From contig JAIDNR010000110.1 of NCBI GenBank assembly GCA_029063695.1, positions 1 through 7,969 on the forward strand: a stretch of DNA of 7,969 nucleotides, in the 5' to 3' direction. The position numbers and the translations under genes were made by a program. Numbering within the stretch: position 1 is the stretch's first letter; every line of letters starts with the position of its first letter. Source of the stretch: Ruminococcus sp. Its GTDB lineage: Bacteria > Bacillota > Clostridia > Oscillospirales > Ruminococcaceae. The notes beneath the pieces were generated by a model. It was not told the DNA's origin. It saw only the letters and a list, made by a program, of their open reading frames with translations, and did no database searches. This document shows positions 1 to 5,480 of the stretch, piece after piece.

Positions 1-875
1 TTAAAAAAGCTGTCCATATCCGAGCTTATTACAGTCAGATTGGTATAACTGTAATTTACACTAAATCCCGCAATTTTAATGCTTACTTCAATCGGCTCGC
101 CGTATTCGATATTTTTCAAAGGAACATCGTTAAAAGTCATACCATAATGTTCAAAGTTTTGCTCAAGACTGTTAATAAGCTGTTTAGTTTCATCGTCAAG
201 CTCATCACATTCAGGTTCGCCCCGCATAACAGAAGTACCGAATTCATCAAGGAGTTTCTGTCGGACTTCTTTCATAACCTCGTCATCTTCGTCAATTTCG
301 GCAATAACAGGACGCATGGTAAATGTCAGAGTATCGCCGACCGAATATCCCATATCCTGAACCCAGTATGGCAATACAGAACCTTCATTATTTTGGAGGT
401 CACTTTTCCATTCGGCATGGAAAGAATCTTCGGGCTTAAGTTCATCACTGCCCATAAATGCCATCTCATACACTCTTTCCAGTCGTCTGATTTCCTTACC
501 GTCATCAAATTCCATGTAAGTTAAAATACTACTGTTTTCCTTAGACCTCTCGCCCAGGCTAATTCCCTTGTAATTTTCAATAATAGTTTCAGAATTTGCA
601 TTATAATCAGAAACAACAACATGATTCTGTATGACATCGATTGCATTTTTGATTTCATCATATTTTGTCATTCGCTCAAACCACGGTCTCAAATTCGCTT
701 CAGCAGAACCATATTCACGCTTGCACTGATTCTGCAAAGTCTGCAATGTACTGCCAATATACGCACCGAATGTGCAGAGAATGAATACAGAAAGCGTAAC
801 ACAAAGAAATGTAAGTATGGTACGCATTTTCTGTCGACGGATATATTTGAGAGAGAGAGAAATAATATGTTTCAT
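1..875 (-). CDS. FtsX/MacB-type ABC transporter permease, N-terminal part (3' end beyond window)
   Basis: I translated this frame by hand: ATG at 875-873 opens 291 codons with no stop before the window edge. Residues 1-16 are basic (LKYIRRQKMRT pattern), followed by one hydrophobic membrane segment at about 18-40 and a long extracytoplasmic region from about 41 onward. This matches the TM1-then-large-outer-domain layout of MacB/LolC/FtsX permeases rather than the ten-helix BceB layout. A VGDTLTF stretch near 179-185 and the IEVSIKIAGF stretch near 262-271 resemble the beta-strands of the MacB periplasmic core domain; an acidic segment of about 65 residues lies between them. The start is 4 nt after the ATPase stop and has a GGAGGG ribosome site at 884-889, 8 nt upstream. 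It should be the membrane partner of the ATPase in exporting, or mechanically acting on, an envelope substrate. The substrate cannot be inferred, and the remaining helices are not visible. Confidence 0.9.
   Translation of the reverse strand, partial: MKHIISLSLKYIRRQKMRTILTFLCVTLSVFILCTFGAYIGSTLQTLQNQCKREYGSAEANLRPWFERMTKYDEIKNAIDVIQNHVVVSDYNANSETIIENYKGISLGERSKENSSILTYMEFDDGKEIRRLERVYEMAFMGSDELKPEDSFHAEWKSDLQNNEGSVLPYWVQDMGYSVGDTLTFTMRPVIAEIDEDDEVMKEVRQKLLDEFGTSVMRGEPECDELDDETKQLINSLEQNFEHYGMTFNDVPLKNIEYGEPIEVSIKIAGFSVNYSYTNLTVISSDMDSFF
849..860 (-). repeat. (TC)6 dinucleotide tract in permease codons 5-9
   Basis: Six uninterrupted GA units on the plus strand read as (TC)6 in the permease gene, just after its start codon. 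Gain or loss of one unit would shift the frame within the first ten codons. The tract is short, so this is only a possible contingency site. Confidence 0.6.
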
Positions 876-879
876 AAGT

Positions 880-1554
880 CTATCCCTCCGTAAGTATACC
901 GTCGCTTATTCGGAAAATCCTGTCTGCCTGTGCGGCGATACTGCCGTCGTGAGTGATAAGAACAAGCGTTTGATTATATTTTTTAATCGAATTTTTCAGT
1001 ATAGTGATTATCTCACGGCTGTTCTTGCTGTCAAGATTTCCTGTCGGTTCGTCTGCAAGAATAATCGGCGGTTTGTGGATTAAAGCCCTTGCAAAAGATA
1101 CTCTCTGCTGCTGACCTCCCGAAAGTTCATGCGGAAAATTTTCACGCTTTCTTTTAAGTCCCGTAACATCAAGAAGTTCATTGAGATATTCCATATCAAT
1201 ATCCGCATTATCCAAATTCAACGGCAGAACAATATTTTCCTCAATATTCAGTACAGGAATAAGATTGTATGCCTGAAAAATAAATCCGATTTTCTTGCGT
1301 CTGTAGACTGAAAGTTCATTGTCATTCTGCTTTGTGATGTCCGTACCGTTTACAATAATTTTTCCGCTTGTCGCCTTATCAAGTGAACCGAGACAATTAA
1401 GAAGTGTAGTTTTTCCACTTCCGCTTTCTCCGGTGACTGCAATAAATTCACCTGTGCATACTTCAAAATTAACATTATTCAGTGCAAGCAGAGCATTTTC
1501 GCCTTTTCCGTACTGCTTTGTTAAATTTTCTGTTCTGATAATTACATCGTCCAT
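880..1554 (-). CDS. ABC transporter ATP-binding protein (MacB/LolD/FtsE superfamily)
   Basis: This 224-residue protein has the normal length for a stand-alone ATPase of the MacB/LolD/SalX type. Visible motifs in order are Walker A GESGSGKT at 42-49, Q-loop FQAYNLIP with Gln94, signature LSGGQ at 144-148, Walker B IILADEP at 164-170 with catalytic Glu169, D-loop NLDS at 173-176 and switch His202. All catalytic positions are intact, so it should be an active cytoplasmic ATPase dimerising on the FtsX-type permease encoded 4 nt downstream. The ATG is supported by a perfect AGGAGGT ribosome site at 1561-1567, 7 nt upstream. It follows the histidine kinase gene after an 84-nt gap that carries promoter-like and operator-like sequence, so it may be transcribed both by read-through and from its own start. 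Such ATPases next to two-component systems often serve antimicrobial-peptide or envelope-stress responses; that role is inference here. Confidence 0.96.
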   Translation of the reverse strand: MDDVIIRTENLTKQYGKGENALLALNNVNFEVCTGEFIAVTGESGSGKTTLLNCLGSLDKATSGKIIVNGTDITKQNDNELSVYRRKKIGFIFQAYNLIPVLNIEENIVLPLNLDNADIDMEYLNELLDVTGLKRKRENFPHELSGGQQQRVSFARALIHKPPIILADEPTGNLDSKNSREIITILKNSIKKYNQTLVLITHDGSIAAQADRIFRISDGILTEG

Positions 1555-1588
1555 AATCAGACCTCCTTTTATTTTATAATCTGATTAT
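1553..1588 (-). promoter_or_regulatory. Inverted repeat bracketing the ATPase ribosome site
   Basis: ATAATCAG at 1553-1560 and CTGATTAT at 1581-1588 form a perfect 8-bp inverted repeat. The 20-nt loop contains the AGGAGGT ribosome site, and the stem takes in the first two bases of the ATG. In RNA transcribed through from the kinase gene this could partly close the start codon. RNA starting just downstream of the TATAAT element at 1584-1589 would lack the 5' arm. The arms are visible in the sequence; the regulatory reading is inference, and the stem is AT-rich and weak. Confidence 0.4.
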
Positions 1589-1617
1589 ATAACAGTAATC
1601 TTACACGAAAGTGACAA
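1584..1617 (-). promoter_or_regulatory. Candidate activator-dependent promoter and operator of the ABC exporter
   Basis: On the minus strand a TATAAT element lies at 1589-1584, with no good -35 at the normal distance. An imperfect inverted repeat, TGTCAC-TTTC-GTGTAA (1617-1602), is centred about 23 bases upstream of the -10, where an activating response regulator could sit. An alternative is TTGTCA (1617-1612) with a 17-base spacer to the poorer -10 TGTTAT (1594-1589). Its position between the regulator/kinase pair and the exporter genes makes it a natural target of the response regulator. Binding is not shown. Confidence 0.4.
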
Positions 1618-1638
1618 AATACTGATTCCGAATTAATT

Positions 1639-2802
1639 TTATGATTTAATAAATACAAATTCAAAACGAGTTCCCTTGCCGATTTTGGAGTAAACAATAA
1701 TTTCACCACCATTATTTCGGACTATTTTCTGTGCGATTGACATTCCCAGACCTGCACTTTTCATTTTAATATCAGTCGATTTCCTTGCAAACGGTTCAAA
1801 AAGTGTGGGAATATCATTTTGCGGAATACCTTTTCCATTATCAGTAATTGAAAGTTTTACCATTGCATGATTTTCCTCAAGTTCAATGCGAATTTCAGTA
1901 CATTCCGAATGGTCAGCGGAATTTTTCAGTATATTTTCGATTGCTTCACAAAGCCAACCTTTATCGTGAACAAGCATGATATTATCTGGTAAATCAGCAG
2001 AAATCCTGATATTTTCATTTCTCAGGACAGGAGAAATCCTCCTGACTGCTGTTTTGCAGGTATCGGCAAAACACAAATTCCGCATATCATATTTTATTGT
2101 CTGCGATTCAAGCCGTGCAAGCTTTATCGCATGAACTACAAGCATTTCAATTGCATCAAGATTCAGCTGTATTTCGTCATTCAGTTCCTCTATACGTTCA
2201 GACGGCAGATTTTCGGTTTCATCAAGTATATCAATATTAAGTCTGATTACGGCAAGAGCTGTTTTAATCTGATGTGAAAAGGCGTTGAGAAATTCCCTTA
2301 AATACGACTTTTCATGCTCCAGACAGTTATTAAGGTAACACATACGACCTGCAAGAAGTTCCGCACTTTCAGAAATCCTCCGTACACAATCAGCATCATT
2401 TCCATGCAAACTGATATTATTATTCAGTTTATCAGCAGATTTTATGCACTCACGGCTAAGAATCTCCAGTTCATCATAAATTTTAAAAGTCTCATGAATT
2501 GAAAAGACTGTCCAGAAAAGTGAACATAGGCTCATGACTGAAAATATAATACAAAATGCAGTATTACGGAATCCCAACCAATCTGGCATAAGTTTTGCAG
2601 GCATATCGGGACGTATTCCATAAACATCAAGACTTTCCCCGCCTGCCGAAATATATGCCTTTATCTGCTCACGAACTATATAGTCTGCAATCTTTTCTGC
2701 TAAAAAAAGACTTAAAACTGCTGAAACAATCAACATAATCACCAAAACAAGTACTGTTTTTTTCGGCAGGCGGTTGTTAACAAATTTATCTATTCTGTCC
2801 AC
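1639..2802 (-). CDS. Membrane sensor histidine kinase (two-component system)
   Basis: This 387-residue kinase has two membrane helices at about 16-35 and 79-102, enclosing an outer loop of roughly 43 residues, too small for a classical ligand-binding domain. A helical linker (about 103-165) leads to the dimerisation/phosphoacceptor helix with FSHQIKTAL and His177. The ATPase domain shows N-box Asn290 and Asn294, G1 DNGKGIP at 321-327, F-box FEPFAR at 335-340 and G2 SAGLGMS at 349-355, so it should be catalytically competent. The H-box has Ala182 where most family members have Pro (SHxxKTPL). The start is GTG at 2802-2800, inside the end of the regulator gene (13-nt overlap); its ribosome site is weak, which suggests coupling to the regulator. 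It presumably phosphorylates the adjacent regulator. The small loop suggests sensing within or at the membrane, perhaps through the neighbouring exporter. The signal is unknown. Confidence 0.95.
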   Translation of the reverse strand: MDRIDKFVNNRLPKKTVLVLVIMLIVSAVLSLFLAEKIADYIVREQIKAYISAGGESLDVYGIRPDMPAKLMPDWLGFRNTAFCIIFSVMSLCSLFWTVFSIHETFKIYDELEILSRECIKSADKLNNNISLHGNDADCVRRISESAELLAGRMCYLNNCLEHEKSYLREFLNAFSHQIKTALAVIRLNIDILDETENLPSERIEELNDEIQLNLDAIEMLVVHAIKLARLESQTIKYDMRNLCFADTCKTAVRRISPVLRNENIRISADLPDNIMLVHDKGWLCEAIENILKNSADHSECTEIRIELEENHAMVKLSITDNGKGIPQNDIPTLFEPFARKSTDIKMKSAGLGMSIAQKIVRNNGGEIIVYSKIGKGTRFEFVFIKS

Positions 2803-3383
2803 TTATAACCTAATCCTCTTTTTGTGATAATCTGACCGCCTCCTGATTTTTTCAGTTTTTCACGAAGTCGGCTGATATTAACCGAAAGTGTATTGTCATT
2901 GACAAAAACGCCTTTACAATCCCACAGATATTCAAGAATCTGTTCTCTTGTGAGATAATGACCGTGATTCAATTTGAGATAATCGAGTAATTTCTGCTCA
3001 ACAGCAGTAAGTTCAATTTCAGGTGAAGCTGGAATACGGCGAAGATTTGCCTTGATACGTGAAAGAAATTCACGCAGACGGAACGGCTTTGTAATATAAT
3101 CATCAGCGCCGATGTCAAGTCCATCAACAATATCCGCTTCATCATCACATGAAGTAAGAAAAATTATCGGAATCCGAGAATTTCTGCGGATTTTTCTGCA
3201 AAGTTCCTTACCGTTTCCATCGGAAAGCATAATATCAAGTATAATCAAATCAACCGACTGAAAAAGTTCTTCGGCAGACTGTATTCCATTTGCTTTTATG
3301 ACATTATATCCCTCAGATTCAAGAGCAAGGGCAATATTTTTATTTAAAGTTTCATCATCTTCAACCAAAAGAATTTTATTCAT
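2790..3383 (-). CDS. OmpR-family response regulator with shortened linker
   Basis: This is a 197-residue transcription regulator. The receiver domain (about 1-115) has acidic Glu8/Asp9/Asp10, phosphoacceptor Asp50 (LIILDIMLSDG), Thr77 and Lys99 in ITKPF. The C-terminal winged helix (about 124-197) has the ELTAVEQKLLDYL start, the LTREQILEYLW helix, the recognition helix NDNTLSVNISRLREKL and the terminal hairpin TKRGLGYKW typical of the family. OmpR-type regulators are usually about 220-240 residues. Here the segment between domains is only about 10 residues (RRIPASPEIE), so the usual four-stranded sheet preceding the winged helix appears to be missing. The ATG has a GAGG ribosome site at 3391-3394, 7 nt away, and a strong promoter upstream. 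It is the partner of the overlapping kinase. Likely targets are the ABC genes, its own operon, or the pilus operon. Confidence 0.96.
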   Translation of the reverse strand: MNKILLVEDDETLNKNIALALESEGYNVIKANGIQSAEELFQSVDLIILDIMLSDGNGKELCRKIRRNSRIPIIFLTSCDDEADIVDGLDIGADDYITKPFRLREFLSRIKANLRRIPASPEIELTAVEQKLLDYLKLNHGHYLTREQILEYLWDCKGVFVNDNTLSVNISRLREKLKKSGGGQIITKRGLGYKWTE

Positions 3384-3416
3384 AGTAAAACCTCGCCTTG
3401 TTATTTGTTTTATTAA

Positions 3417-3445
3417 ATTATATCATATATGAATATTGCAGTCAA
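3417..3445 (-). promoter_or_regulatory. Strong sigma-A-type promoter of the regulator/kinase operon
   Basis: On the minus strand, TTGACT at 3445-3440 is followed by a 17-base spacer and TATAAT at 3422-3417, with TG one base upstream of the -10 (extended -10). The match to the vegetative consensus is nearly complete. Transcription would begin near 3410 and leave a leader of about 27 nt containing the GAGG ribosome site. The -35 begins directly after the pilus operon's terminator, so the two operons are likely separate units. Confidence 0.8.
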
Positions 3446-3447
3446 GC

Positions 3448-3478
3448 AAAAATCACCATACAAATCTGCATGGTGATT
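3448..3478 (-). terminator. Rho-independent terminator of the pilus operon
   Basis: AATCACCAT (3451-3459) pairs perfectly with ATGGTGATT (3470-3478) around a 10-nt loop, and on the minus strand the stem runs into TTTTT. It lies 10 nt past the stop of the last sortase gene. The stem has only three G-C pairs, so some read-through into the regulator gene is possible. The plus-strand side has a weaker T-run. Confidence 0.65.
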
Positions 3479-3487
3479 AGTTTTGAT

Positions 3488-4144
3488 TTATTCTGTGATT
3501 TCCTTTTTTTCAACTGCCCTGATAGTAACTCTGCTCTGACCGCCAAGAGTACAGGTAAAAAGAGTCAAATCCCATGAATCAGCAGAACCAAAGTCCATAG
3601 ATTCAATATCCCTGCCATTGATTTCCGTAATCTGTGAAACTTCATAATAATGCGGATAGCCGTTTACATCAGTGAAAATAATTTCATCATTGACATACAA
3701 ACTTTTCAGCCTGCCGAAATGTGAATCATAGTTATGTGCGGCGATTATAATATCTCCACCTGCAACAGTACCTTTATAACGACACGGAGAAATTTTAAGA
3801 TTTGGATAATTCCATTCACTCATAACAGGCAATTCAAGTTCCAGCACAGGAACTGATATAATTCCTATATACATATTGCCATCAATCTCCCTGGTTGCTT
3901 CTTCAAATACAGGAACAGTTGTTGTTTCAAATTGTGAATAATAAGCAAAAAGGTCATTTTCCATTGTTGAAGCAACTGTCGCTGTTGTAGTTGCTGGCAT
4001 TTCCAGTTTCAGTTCAGAGAGAATACTTTTTGCAGCCTCTCCACTTTTTTTATTTTCATTTGTATTGTACAAAACAAGGGACAATGCTGCTATAAGCAGT
4101 ATTGCCCCGAGTAATATGCAACACACTCCATGTGTTTTCTTCAT
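3488..4144 (-). CDS. Second sortase, non-class-C (probable pilus-to-wall anchoring transpeptidase)
   Basis: This 218-residue protein has a single N-terminal membrane helix at about 8-26, a thin threonine-containing linker (about 50-80) and an outer catalytic domain. The sortase triad is visible: His137 in IIAAHNYD, Cys198 in TLFTCTLGG and Arg205 in QSRVTIRA. It lacks the C-terminal membrane helix, the DPF-type lid and the TPYGxNxHR signature of class C, so it should not be a pilus polymerase. The TLxTCTxGG pattern recalls sortases of the class B/D/E range; I cannot assign the class by eye. It starts 3 nt after the LPQTG pilin stop with no clear ribosome site, so translation is probably coupled. 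The most economical role is moving the finished pilus, through its base pilin, onto peptidoglycan. Attachment of a different substrate is also possible. Confidence 0.92.
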   Translation of the reverse strand: MKKTHGVCCILLGAILLIAALSLVLYNTNENKKSGEAAKSILSELKLEMPATTTATVASTMENDLFAYYSQFETTTVPVFEEATREIDGNMYIGIISVPVLELELPVMSEWNYPNLKISPCRYKGTVAGGDIIIAAHNYDSHFGRLKSLYVNDEIIFTDVNGYPHYYEVSQITEINGRDIESMDFGSADSWDLTLFTCTLGGQSRVTIRAVEKKEITE

Positions 4145-4147
4145 TAA

Positions 4148-5470
4148 TTAATCTTCTTTCCTATTGTTTAAGAGTAATCTTAATCCTACAGCAACAAACA
4201 TCAATCCACCAACAAGCATTACAGGAACGGGCCACCATAACTGACCTGTCTGAGGAAGTTTTTCAAGTGAAGTAGTAGTTACAGTAGTTTTACTGCTTTT
4301 TGTTGATTTATTACCAGAATCATCTTTTTTAGTAGTTTTTGTAGTAGATGAAGTTTCACCTGAAACAGTTGTTGTAGTTTCATTATCACCTGAAGATGTA
4401 ACAGGTAATACACCGGTCGGAGTTGTGGAAGTATCTCTTGTTCTTGAACCGTCATCTCCATCAACCGGTTTAGTTGTTGTAGTTACTACATCAGAAGTAG
4501 TAGTTGTAACCCTTGTTCTTGAACCCTCATCACCATCAGATGGCTTGACAGTCGTTACAGTTGTTGTATCTCTTGCCTCTGTAATCGGAGCTACAGGATA
4601 TGTAGTAATTACAGTAGTAGTAGTAGTTTCTGTTGTTGTTGCTGTTGTAGTGGTTGTCAATGCAAGGAGTTCGCCGTCATAGGAGTTCATAATAACAAAC
4701 TGAACTGCATTGTTTCTGTACATTACGTAACAGCCTGCCGGAACATTTACTTCTTTTACTCTCCATTCACTTGCAGCATCGCCTTCCCATGAATAAGTCC
4801 AGTTATCCTCCTTAGTCAACTGAATTGTATCGAAAAGCTCACCGTCCTCATAGATTTCAACTGTAAGCGAAACAGGCTGGTCAGTTACCATAGAAGCATT
4901 AGCCCAGATTTTTCTCATTGTAAATCTGTCTTTTGTATCAGGAAGTGTATACTTTGTAATAAATTTCGGATAAGCACTTACATTCATAGTACTGCTTCCA
5001 CCAAGTTCAAAGAGAAGAGGTGTAGGGAAGTAAGAAACAGTGCCGACTTTAATCTTATTACCAATAGCAAGATAAAGTCCGGGATTCAATCCTTTGAACT
5101 GAACCACACCACGTCCATTTGTTTTTGCATTCTGATTCGGAATGATTTCATCAAGGACAGCATAGTTACTGAGAGTTGAAGCCGCTTCTGTCATAGAATC
5201 CGAATCTTCCATGATTTTTGACAAATCAACATGATAATTTGCAAAATCGCCTGTCAGTGCAAAAACACCGCCTTTATTTTCGCCGACTTTGTAAATCTGC
5301 CACTGCATATCAGCAAGACCGAAATCGTCATTTTCGCAGGTCAGAGTAAGAGTTCCGCTGTTATCATCAGCGGCGGAAACATTCAGCATGAGACCTGCCA
5401 TAAACATAAGGATAACACCAAATGTGCAAAACACTGCACCAATTTTTTTGTACACATTGCACACTATCAA
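4148..5470 (-). CDS. Minor LPQTG pilin with Thr-rich stalk (probable base/anchor pilin)
   Basis: This surface protein has about 440 residues. A signal peptide covers about 1-33 with a likely cut after VSA. The N-terminal beta-domain (about 36-170) ends in AYPKF; Tyr167-Pro168-Lys169 resembles the YPK pilin motif whose lysine accepts the preceding subunit. A Cna-B domain follows (about 182-265). By family pattern, Lys187 (RKIW) and Asn262 (IMNSY) should form an isopeptide bond assisted by Glu240 (RVKEVNVP). A threonine-rich stalk at 272-403 contains two KPxDGDxGSRTR repeats. Next come the sorting signal LPQTG (405-409), a membrane helix and an RKED tail. A wall-spanning stalk beside the sorting signal, plus one acceptor lysine, fits a base pilin that terminates polymerisation. 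The gene overlaps the class C sortase gene by 4 nt and is followed 3 nt later by the second sortase. A tip-adhesin role is less likely because no large adhesin domain is seen. Confidence 0.93.
   Translation of the reverse strand: MIVCNVYKKIGAVFCTFGVILMFMAGLMLNVSAADDNSGTLTLTCENDDFGLADMQWQIYKVGENKGGVFALTGDFANYHVDLSKIMEDSDSMTEAASTLSNYAVLDEIIPNQNAKTNGRGVVQFKGLNPGLYLAIGNKIKVGTVSYFPTPLLFELGGSSTMNVSAYPKFITKYTLPDTKDRFTMRKIWANASMVTDQPVSLTVEIYEDGELFDTIQLTKEDNWTYSWEGDAASEWRVKEVNVPAGCYVMYRNNAVQFVIMNSYDGELLALTTTTTATTTETTTTTVITTYPVAPITEARDTTTVTTVKPSDGDEGSRTRVTTTTSDVVTTTTKPVDGDDGSRTRDTSTTPTGVLPVTSSGDNETTTTVSGETSSTTKTTKKDDSGNKSTKSSKTTVTTTSLEKLPQTGQLWWPVPVMLVGGLMFVAVGLRLLLNNRKED
4262..4657 (-). repeat. Low-complexity Thr-rich stalk coding region
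   Basis: About 132 codons are dominated by ACT and ACA threonine codons, including (ACT)5 (plus strand (AGT)5 at 4613-4627) and runs of ACA. Being trinucleotide-based, slippage would change stalk length without shifting the frame. The stretch is probably unstructured and a plausible O-glycosylation target, which is inference. Confidence 0.8.
4436..4546 (-). repeat. Two-copy 75-bp-period direct repeat (KPxDGDxGSRTR) in the stalk
   Basis: Two 36-bp units, at 4511-4546 and 4436-4471, encode KPSDGDEGSRTR and KPVDGDDGSRTR, exactly 25 codons apart. The charged DGD/SRTR units stand out from the Thr-only background and suggest tandem duplication of a 25-residue module. Confidence 0.8.
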
Positions 5471-5480
5471 TCAACCTCCT
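5462..5480 (-). promoter_or_regulatory. Ribosome site and ambiguous TTG/GTG start of the minor pilin
   Basis: AGGAGG at 5480-5475 lies inside the last codons of the class C sortase gene. The TTG at 5470-5468 overlaps that gene's TGA (TTGA) but is only 4 nt from the ribosome site. GTG at 5464-5462 is 10 nt away and would drop two residues. No ATG is near, so initiation is non-ATG either way, and both choices keep the signal peptide intact. Confidence 0.65.

Noticed and set aside
147..524. Plus-strand 125-codon open frame opposite the permease
   Set aside because: It lies entirely antisense to a continuous permease frame with a good start and family features; no domain or ribosome site supports it.
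1..1554. Bce-type bacitracin-resistance exporter
   Set aside because: The permease starts with one helix followed at once by a large outer domain, unlike the ten-helix BceB layout, and the kinase loop is longer than in the BceS type.
4397..4411. LPVTS in the Thr stalk and LPDTK near residue 176 as extra sorting signals
   Set aside because: Neither has the terminal Gly nor a following membrane helix and basic tail; the true signal is LPQTG at residues 405-409.
4425..4682. Plus-strand 85-codon Val/Ser-rich open frame
   Set aside because: It is the antisense of the Thr-rich stalk; repeated ACT/ACA codons read backward give AGT/TGT/GTA-rich frames without stops. No ribosome site or recognisable motif.
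5443..5449. A7 homopolymer near the start of the minor pilin as a phase-variation tract
   Set aside because: Seven-base A/T runs recur elsewhere in the window (for example at 2702-2708 and 2757-2763 in the kinase gene), so this is expected from base composition.
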